A DNA stretch of 64,000 bases from Burkholderiaceae bacterium (GTDB lineage Bacteria > Pseudomonadota > Gammaproteobacteria > Burkholderiales > Burkholderiaceae_C): the NCBI GenBank assembly GCA_024235995.1, contig JACKLI010000001.1, positions 868,001 to 932,000 of the forward strand, written 5' to 3'. Each line of letters starts with the position of its first letter. Position 1 is the stretch's first letter. The notes beneath the pieces were generated by a model, which saw nothing but the letters and a program-made list of their open reading frames with translations, was not told where the DNA came from and did not search any database. Position numbers and translations under genes: made by a program. Of the stretch, positions 59,571-64,000 are shown one piece after another.

Positions 59571-60689
59571 TCAGGCGCTGACTTGCCTGTATCCCCACTC
59601 CACCCAAGGCATCAGCGCCTCCAGGTCGCTTTGCTCCACCGTCGCGCCGCACCAGATGCGCAGGCCGGGCGGGGCGTCCTTGTAGGCGGCGATGTCGTAG
59701 GCCACGCCCTCGGTCTCCAGCAGCTTGGCCAATGCCTTGACCTTGTCGGCGGGCAAATCGAGCGTGAGGCACACGCTGGTGTTGCTGCGGGTCTCGGGCG
59801 CCTGCGCCAGGAAGTGGATCCACGGGTGCGCGGCGACGAAGTCCTCGACCACCTTCAGGTTGGCCTGGCTGCGCGCGATGGTGCCGGCCACGCCGCCCAC
59901 GCGGTCGCACCACGCCAGCGCGTCCAGGTAGTCGGCCACGCACAGCATGCTGGGGGTGTTGATGGGGCTGCCGGCAAAGATGTCTTCCATCAGCTTGCCA
60001 CCGCTGGTCAGGCGGAAGATCTTGGGCAGGGGCCAGGGTGGGGTGTAGTTTTCCAACCGCTCGACGGCGCGCGGGCTGAGGATCAGCATGCCGTGCGCGC
60101 CTTCGCCGCCCAGCACTTTCTGCCACGAGTAGGTGACCACGTCCAGCTTGTGCCAGGGCAGGTCCATGGCGAAGACGGCGCTGGTGGCGTCGCAAATCGC
60201 CAGGCCGGCGCGGTCATCGGCAATCCAGTCGCCGTCGGGCACGCGCACGCCGCTGGTGGTGCCGTTCCAGGTGAAGACCACGTCGTGGTCGAAGTTCACC
60301 TTGCCGAGGTCGGGCAGCTGGCCGTAGCCGGCTTCGTGGCGCGTCACGTCTTGCAGCTTGAGTTGGCTGACCACGTCCTTCACCCAGCCGCTGCCGAACG
60401 ATTCCCACGCCAGCATGTCCACCCCGCGCGGGCCCAGCAGCGACCACAGCGCCAGCTCCACCGCGCCGGTGTCCGAGGCCGGCACGACGCCCACGCGGTA
60501 GCCCGCGGGCAGGCCCAGGATGCGCGCCGTCTCGCTGCTGCACGCGCCCAGCAGCTCCTTGCCCAGGGCGCTACGGTGCGAGCGGCCGAGGGCGCGCAGG
60601 TCGAGCCGGGCCACGTCGTAGCCGGGCCGCTTGGCGCAGGGGCCCGACGAGAAGTTGGGGACTTGGGGCTTGCGGGCGGGCTTGGTCAT
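59571..60689 (-). CDS. serC: Phosphoserine aminotransferase, alphaproteobacterial/Methanosarcina type
   Basis: This PLP enzyme converts 3-phosphohydroxypyruvate to phosphoserine. The 372-residue protein belongs to the second SerC lineage: VPNFSSGPCAKRPGYDVARL, RALGRSHRSALGKELLGACS, GVVPASDTGAVELALWSLLG, FTWNGTTSGVRVPDGDWI, and the PLP lysine near residue 193 in TYSWQKVLGGEGAHG. The common gamma/beta SerC starts NFSAGPAALP and lacks these blocks. It is divergent from pyrF across 62 bases containing a perfect palindrome. Confidence 0.92.
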   Translation of the reverse strand: MTKPARKPQVPNFSSGPCAKRPGYDVARLDLRALGRSHRSALGKELLGACSSETARILGLPAGYRVGVVPASDTGAVELALWSLLGPRGVDMLAWESFGSGWVKDVVSQLKLQDVTRHEAGYGQLPDLGKVNFDHDVVFTWNGTTSGVRVPDGDWIADDRAGLAICDATSAVFAMDLPWHKLDVVTYSWQKVLGGEGAHGMLILSPRAVERLENYTPPWPLPKIFRLTSGGKLMEDIFAGSPINTPSMLCVADYLDALAWCDRVGGVAGTIARSQANLKVVEDFVAAHPWIHFLAQAPETRSNTSVCLTLDLPADKVKALAKLLETEGVAYDIAAYKDAPPGLRIWCGATVEQSDLEALMPWVEWGYRQVSA

Positions 60690-60721
60690 GCGCGGTGGGG
60701 GTGAGGAAAAAGCAAACGGCG

Positions 60722-60743
60722 ATTTTAGGGCGCGCCCTAAAAT
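60722..60743. promoter_or_regulatory. 22-base perfect palindrome with mirrored -10 boxes between serC and pyrF
   Basis: Half-site ATTTTAGGGCG (60722-60732) is exactly mirrored at 60733-60743. Each end is a TAAAAT -10 box reading outward, one towards serC and one towards pyrF. For pyrF the predicted start of transcription falls within a few bases of its ATG, giving a nearly leaderless message. One protein bound here would block both promoters. Confidence 0.6.
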
Positions 60744-60751
60744 TGACGGCC

Positions 60752-61576
60752 ATGAGCTTCATCGACCAACTGCGCCAGGCGCAAGAGCAAAACCACTCGA
60801 TGCTGTGCGTGGGGCTGGACCCGGAACCGACGCGCTTTCCCGCCGGCGTGGCGCGCGACGCCCAGGGCATTTACGACTTTTGCGTGGCGATCGCCGAGGC
60901 CACGCACGATGTGGCCTGTGCCTTCAAGCCGCAGATCGCCTACTTCGCGGCGCACCGGGCGGAAAGCCAGTTGGAGCGCCTGATCGCGCGCCTGCGCCAG
61001 ATGGCGCCGCAGGTGCCCGTCATCCTGGACGCCAAGCGCGGCGACATCGGCAGCACCGCCGAGCAGTACGCGCGCGAGGCCTTCGAGCGCTACGGCGCCG
61101 ACGCGGTCACGCTCTCGCCCTTCATGGGCTTCGACTCGGTCGCGCCCTACCTCCAGTATGAGGGCAAGGGCGCCTTCCTGCTGTGCCGCACCTCCAACCC
61201 CGGCGGCGACGATTTGCAGAACCAGCGGCTGGCCGATGTCCAGGGGCAGCCGAAGCTGTACGAACACGTGGCGCGCCTGGCCCAGGGGCCGTGGAACACC
61301 AACGGCCAGCTGGGCCTGGTCGTCGGCGCCACCTACCCGGCCGAGATCGAGCGCGTGCGCGCGCTGGCGCCCACCGTGCCGCTGCTGATCCCTGGCGTGG
61401 GCGCGCAGGGTGGTGATGCGCTGGCCACGGTGCGCGCCGGCTGGCGGGCCGATGGTCCCATCGTCGTCAACAGCTCGCGCGCCATCCTGTACGCCGGCAG
61501 CGGCGCCGGCTTTGCCCAGGCCGCGCGCGCGGCGGCGCAGGCCACGCGCGATCAGTTGAACGCCGCCCGCCCCTGA
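60752..61576 (+). CDS. pyrF: Orotidine-5'-phosphate decarboxylase, long form
   Basis: PyrF makes UMP from OMP. The 274-residue protein belongs to the type 2 family found in betaproteobacteria and mycobacteria: MLCVGLDPEPTRFP, ACAFKPQIAYFAAH, the catalytic LDAKRGDIGSTAEQYA with Lys95, DAVTLSPFMGFDSVAPYL, LCRTSNPGGDDLQ and VGATYPAEIERVRALAP. ATG 60752 lies immediately after the promoter palindrome and has no evident ribosome site, consistent with leaderless translation. The desuccinylase-like gene follows after 23 bases. Confidence 0.95.
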   Translation: MSFIDQLRQAQEQNHSMLCVGLDPEPTRFPAGVARDAQGIYDFCVAIAEATHDVACAFKPQIAYFAAHRAESQLERLIARLRQMAPQVPVILDAKRGDIGSTAEQYAREAFERYGADAVTLSPFMGFDSVAPYLQYEGKGAFLLCRTSNPGGDDLQNQRLADVQGQPKLYEHVARLAQGPWNTNGQLGLVVGATYPAEIERVRALAPTVPLLIPGVGAQGGDALATVRAGWRADGPIVVNSSRAILYAGSGAGFAQAARAAAQATRDQLNAARP

Positions 61577-61599
61577 CCCGTTCGCCCGAGAGCCCGACC

Positions 61600-62574
61600 A
61601 TGCCGACCTTCGATCTGCCCGTCCCCGACATCGCGCCCTGGCGCGCCGGCAACACCGGCGTGGAGGGCGTGTGGCACTTCGACAGCGGCGCCAGCGGCGA
61701 GGCCGTGCTGATCAGCGCGCTGATCCACGGCAACGAGCTGTGCGGCGCCTGGGCGCTCAAGGGCCTGCTGGAGGCCGGCCTGCGCCCGGCGCGCGGTACG
61801 CTGACGCTGGCGTTTGGCAACCTGGCCGCGTTCGACCGCTTCGACGCCGCCGACCCCGACGCGGCGCGCTTCGTCCAGCAGGACTTGAACCGCCAGTGGA
61901 CGCCCGAGCGCATCCAGGCGGCCGACACGCTGGAGCGCCGGCGCGCCGCCGCGCTGGCGCCCTTCGTGCAGCGCGCCAGCTGGCTGCTGGATCTGCACTC
62001 CATGCACGAGCCCGGCGCGCCCCTGCTGCTGACGGGCCTGCACGAGCGCAACCTCGATCTGGCGCGCAGCCTGCGCACGCCCGGCCACATCGTCATCGAC
62101 GCCGGCCACCAGGACGGCGTGCGCATGCGCGACTTCGGCCGCTTCGGCCAGCCCGACCACGTGGCGCCCGAAACCCGCTCGCTGCTGCTGGAGTGCGGCT
62201 TTCACGGCGCGCTGTCCAGCCGCGGGGTGGCGCAGGACATGTGCCTGCGCTTCCTGCAGCAGGCCGGCGCGCTGGATGGCGCCGCGCTCGACGCGGCCCT
62301 GCCCGGCTGGCGGCTGCCCGACGCGCCGCGCCAGTGGGCGCTCACGGTGGACGGCGCCGCCGTGGCGCGCAGCGAGCGCTTCGCCTTCGTGCGGCCCTTC
62401 ACCGGGCTGGAGCGGATCGACAAGGCCGGCACCGTCATCGGCCATCAGGACGGTCCGGGGCAGGGGGAGGCGGTGCGCACGCCCTACGACGACTGCGTGC
62501 TGGTCATGCCCTCCACGCGCCAGGCGCGCGCCGGCGTCACCGTGGTGCGCTTTGCGCACCAGGCGGCGCTGTAA
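61600..62574 (+). CDS. Succinylglutamate desuccinylase/aspartoacylase-family zinc hydrolase (M14)
   Basis: The 324-residue protein has the family's zinc site: His43 and Glu46 in ALIHGNELCGA and a third His near residue 133 (LLDLHSMHEPGAP). NRQWTP, with the substrate-binding Arg, and LLLECGFHG follow. The C-terminal barrel-sandwich-like part has VRPFTGLERIDKAGTVIGHQ. Members deacylate N-acyl amino acids or related amides. This subgroup is not part of an arginine succinyltransferase cluster here, so the substrate is open. Its end is 1 base from the convergent M48 gene. Confidence 0.82.
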   Translation: MPTFDLPVPDIAPWRAGNTGVEGVWHFDSGASGEAVLISALIHGNELCGAWALKGLLEAGLRPARGTLTLAFGNLAAFDRFDAADPDAARFVQQDLNRQWTPERIQAADTLERRRAAALAPFVQRASWLLDLHSMHEPGAPLLLTGLHERNLDLARSLRTPGHIVIDAGHQDGVRMRDFGRFGQPDHVAPETRSLLLECGFHGALSSRGVAQDMCLRFLQQAGALDGAALDAALPGWRLPDAPRQWALTVDGAAVARSERFAFVRPFTGLERIDKAGTVIGHQDGPGQGEAVRTPYDDCVLVMPSTRQARAGVTVVRFAHQAAL

Positions 62575-62575
62575 A

Positions 62576-63418
62576 TCAGCGCCCGCGCCGCGCCGCCTCG
62601 TACAGCGGCATCACCTTGGGGATGGCGGCCTGCAGCGCCGCCATGCGGTCGCCCGGCGCCGGGTGGGTGGACAAAAAGCCCGGGCCGTTGCTGCCTCCGG
62701 CCTGCGCCATCTTTTGCCACAGCGTGACCGCCGCGCGCGGGTCGTAGCCGGCGCGCGCCGCCAGCTCCAGCCCGTACAGGTCGGCCTCGCTTTCCATGCC
62801 GCGCGAGAACGGCAGGTCCAGCGCCAGCTGCTTGCCCAGGCCCGCCAGTTGCTGACCGCCTTCGCCCACGCCCAGCAGCGCGCCGCCGATGGAAATGGCC
62901 AAGTCGCCCGCGGCCGCCTGCGACATCTTCTCGCGCGTGTGCTCGCGCAGCGCGTGCGCCATCTCGTGGCCCATCACGGCGGCGATCTCGTCGTCGGTCA
63001 GCCTCAGCTTGCGGATCAGCCCGGTGTAGACCGTGATCTTGCCGCCGGCCATCACGTGCGCGTTGACGGTGTCCTCGTCGATCAGCACCAGCTGCCAGGG
63101 CCAGCGCGCGGCGTCGGCGCGAAACGCGGCCACCTGCGGCGTCAGGCGCTGCATGATGGCGTTGACGCGGCTCCACTCGGCGCCGCTGGTGATCAGCTCG
63201 CCCTTGGCGCGCGCCTGCTTGTTCTGCTGCTCGTAGTACTGCAGCGACTGCTGTATCACCGCGTCGGACGAGACCAGCAGCAGCTGCGAGCGGCCCTGGC
63301 CGCCCGCGGCCACGCTGCCGCTGGTGGTGCTGGCGCAGCCGGCGGCCAGCAGGGCGGCACCCAGCCAGGCGGCGCAGTGGGTGGCGGTGCGGGAGAGAGG
63401 GGGCGGGCGCAGGTTCAT
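62576..63418 (-). CDS. M48-family lipoprotein metalloprotease
   Basis: The 280-residue protein has a lipoprotein signal with lipobox LLAAGC (Cys28). The zinc motif HEMAH near residue 149 lies in AAVMGHEMAHALREHTREK, and the third ligand Glu in RGMESEADLYGLELAARAG. Family ends GFLSTHPAPGDRMAALQA. It resembles E. coli LoiP/YggG, an outer-membrane-associated quality-control protease. It is transcribed alone, convergent with the M14 gene, and preceded by repeat copy F. Confidence 0.92.
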   Translation of the reverse strand: MNLRPPPLSRTATHCAAWLGAALLAAGCASTTSGSVAAGGQGRSQLLLVSSDAVIQQSLQYYEQQNKQARAKGELITSGAEWSRVNAIMQRLTPQVAAFRADAARWPWQLVLIDEDTVNAHVMAGGKITVYTGLIRKLRLTDDEIAAVMGHEMAHALREHTREKMSQAAAGDLAISIGGALLGVGEGGQQLAGLGKQLALDLPFSRGMESEADLYGLELAARAGYDPRAAVTLWQKMAQAGGSNGPGFLSTHPAPGDRMAALQAAIPKVMPLYEAARRGR

Positions 63419-63450
63419 GCGCCCGATTCTGCCGTGCGCGGCGCGCGCTG

Positions 63451-63520
63451 GTCAAATCAAGCCCAATCAGCAGCCAGCGCCCGGTGGACAAGCCCCGGCA
63501 GCTATCAAATCAGGATTTGC
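63451..63520. repeat. Dispersed TTTGATAGCTG-type palindromic repeat, copy F
   Basis: On the minus strand it reads CTGATTTGATAGCTGCCGGG, then GCGCTGGCTGCTGATTGGG and a TTGATTTGACC end. It is the best-preserved intergenic copy. It lies between the M48 gene start and the end of the small gene at 63540. Confidence 0.75.
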
Positions 63521-63539
63521 CGAGCGCCTCGGCCGCGCC

Positions 63540-63707
63540 CTACTTGGGCATCGCGCAGTGCCCGGCATTCACATGCGTGCCCGAGCCGGCGGTGATGATG
63601 GGCGGCTCCAGCCGCAGGTTGACGGGGGCCGAGTGCACGAAGTCCCAGCCGATGAAGCCGACCAGGGCAATCCAGAACAGGGTGCGGCGAGCGGTGGCGT
63701 TGAGCAT
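63540..63707 (-). CDS. Small single-helix membrane protein downstream of YeeE/YedE
   Basis: A 55-residue frame starts with MLNATARR. One hydrophobic helix follows (TLFWIALVGFIGWDFVHSA), then a short periplasmic-looking tail with LRLEPPIITAGSGTHVNAGH. ACGGAG lies about 6 bases before the ATG. The gene starts 12 bases after the stop of the YeeE/YedE gene on the same strand, so the two are probably co-transcribed. I do not recognise a named family. The good ribosome site and coding-like third-position GC support a real gene. Confidence 0.6.
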   Translation of the reverse strand: MLNATARRTLFWIALVGFIGWDFVHSAPVNLRLEPPIITAGSGTHVNAGHCAMPK

Positions 63708-63719
63708 GGTGCGCTCCGT

Positions 63720-64000
63720 TCAGAAGAAACGGCGCCGCACGCGCAGCCCCACCAGGGTGCCGGCAAAGGCCAGCGGCACCCACACCCAGCCGTGCACGCT
63801 GCCGGTGCTGATGCCGCTGACCATGGCGCCCACGTTGCAGCCGAAGGCCAGGCGCGAGCTGTAGCCTAGCAGGAAGCCCGCTACCAGGCCCACGGCCCAC
63901 TGCGTGCCGCTCAGCGGGCGCGGCGTTTGCTGGCGGCCCGCGGCCACCCACAGCGCGCCGGCCAGGATGCCGATGTTGGTGATGCTGGTCACGTCCAGCA
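63720..64000 (-). CDS. YeeE/YedE-family transporter (5' part outside window)
   Basis: Only the C-terminal 93 residues are present; the frame continues beyond the window edge (codons for LDV precede GTG 63992). The visible part has membrane helices and the family signature GYSSRLAFGCNVGAMVSGIS followed by TGSVHGWVWVPLAFAGT. The conserved Cys sits in the FGCNVGA motif. YeeE/TsuA proteins take up thiosulfate or related sulfur species through such cysteines. The substrate here is inferred only from the family. Confidence 0.85.
   Translation of the reverse strand, partial: LDVTSITNIGILAGALWVAAGRQQTPRPLSGTQWAVGLVAGFLLGYSSRLAFGCNVGAMVSGISTGSVHGWVWVPLAFAGTLVGLRVRRRFF

Overview
This is a chromosomal window from a high-GC (roughly 70% by eye) betaproteobacterium. 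The best guess is Burkholderiales, family Comamonadaceae. The guess rests on the yhdP-nitrilase and lysM/dprA//def-fmt gene orders, the pgk-pyk-fba-purC run, and a dispersed palindromic repeat built around TTTGATAGCTG that I associate with that family. I see no rRNA, tRNA, CRISPR array, insertion sequence or prophage. Coding density is high. The longest stretch without an intact gene is 56140-56616, which holds a promoter and gene debris.

Layout. 1-12.4 kb: end of an M20 peptidase gene, pepP, glnE (divergent), yhdP, a Nit-type amidase, and a PAS histidine kinase with no adjacent regulator. 12.3-17.3 kb: a LysR regulator divergent from an omega-amino acid aminotransferase and a CoA-acylating semialdehyde dehydrogenase (beta-alanine-type catabolism), then a crotonase. 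17.5-25.2 kb: amino acid and cell-wall precursor metabolism, with LL-diaminopimelate aminotransferase (dapL) and lysA, D-amino acid dehydrogenase with a divergent Lrp regulator, a marR-MFS efflux pair behind a long operator palindrome, and meso-diaminopimelate dehydrogenase (ddh) with a DUF1810 gene. 25.4-32.9 kb: a DctS/DctR two-component system divergent from a TRAP dicarboxylate-type transporter that has two tandem binding-protein genes. A second FixJ-type regulator faces dctR. 33-41.8 kb: dacB, a giant indolepyruvate:ferredoxin oxidoreductase fusion, yajC-secD-secF. 41.9-50.6 kb: a DUF1631 gene, dprA, a LysM protein, def, a lipoprotein, fmt, azlC and azlD. 50.6-60 kb: lower glycolysis (pgk, pyk, class II fba) interleaved with a broken phospholipase-D gene, a CTERM-like surface protein, two gene remnants and purC. 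59.6-64 kb: alpha-type serC, pyrF, an M14 desuccinylase-like gene, an M48 lipoprotein protease and a YeeE/YedE transporter end with a tiny downstream gene.

Three themes stand out. First, dispersed hairpin repeats occur between genes and also inside the reading frames of essential or conserved genes (glnE, dprA, fmt), where they appear to have been read through as extra peptide loops. One insertion in glnE is bounded by 12-base direct repeats exactly 29 codons apart. Second, two alternative diaminopimelate enzymes (DapL and Ddh) sit 5.5 kb apart, although most betaproteobacteria use the succinylase route. Third, several strong inverted repeats mark likely control points: a 37-base operator in front of marR, a 22-base perfect palindrome between serC and pyrF that carries mirrored -10 boxes, and a 13-bp hairpin between dctP2 and dctQ.

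Start codons were chosen by eye from family alignment, overlaps and Shine-Dalgarno sequences. Function names come from recalled family motifs, not database searches.
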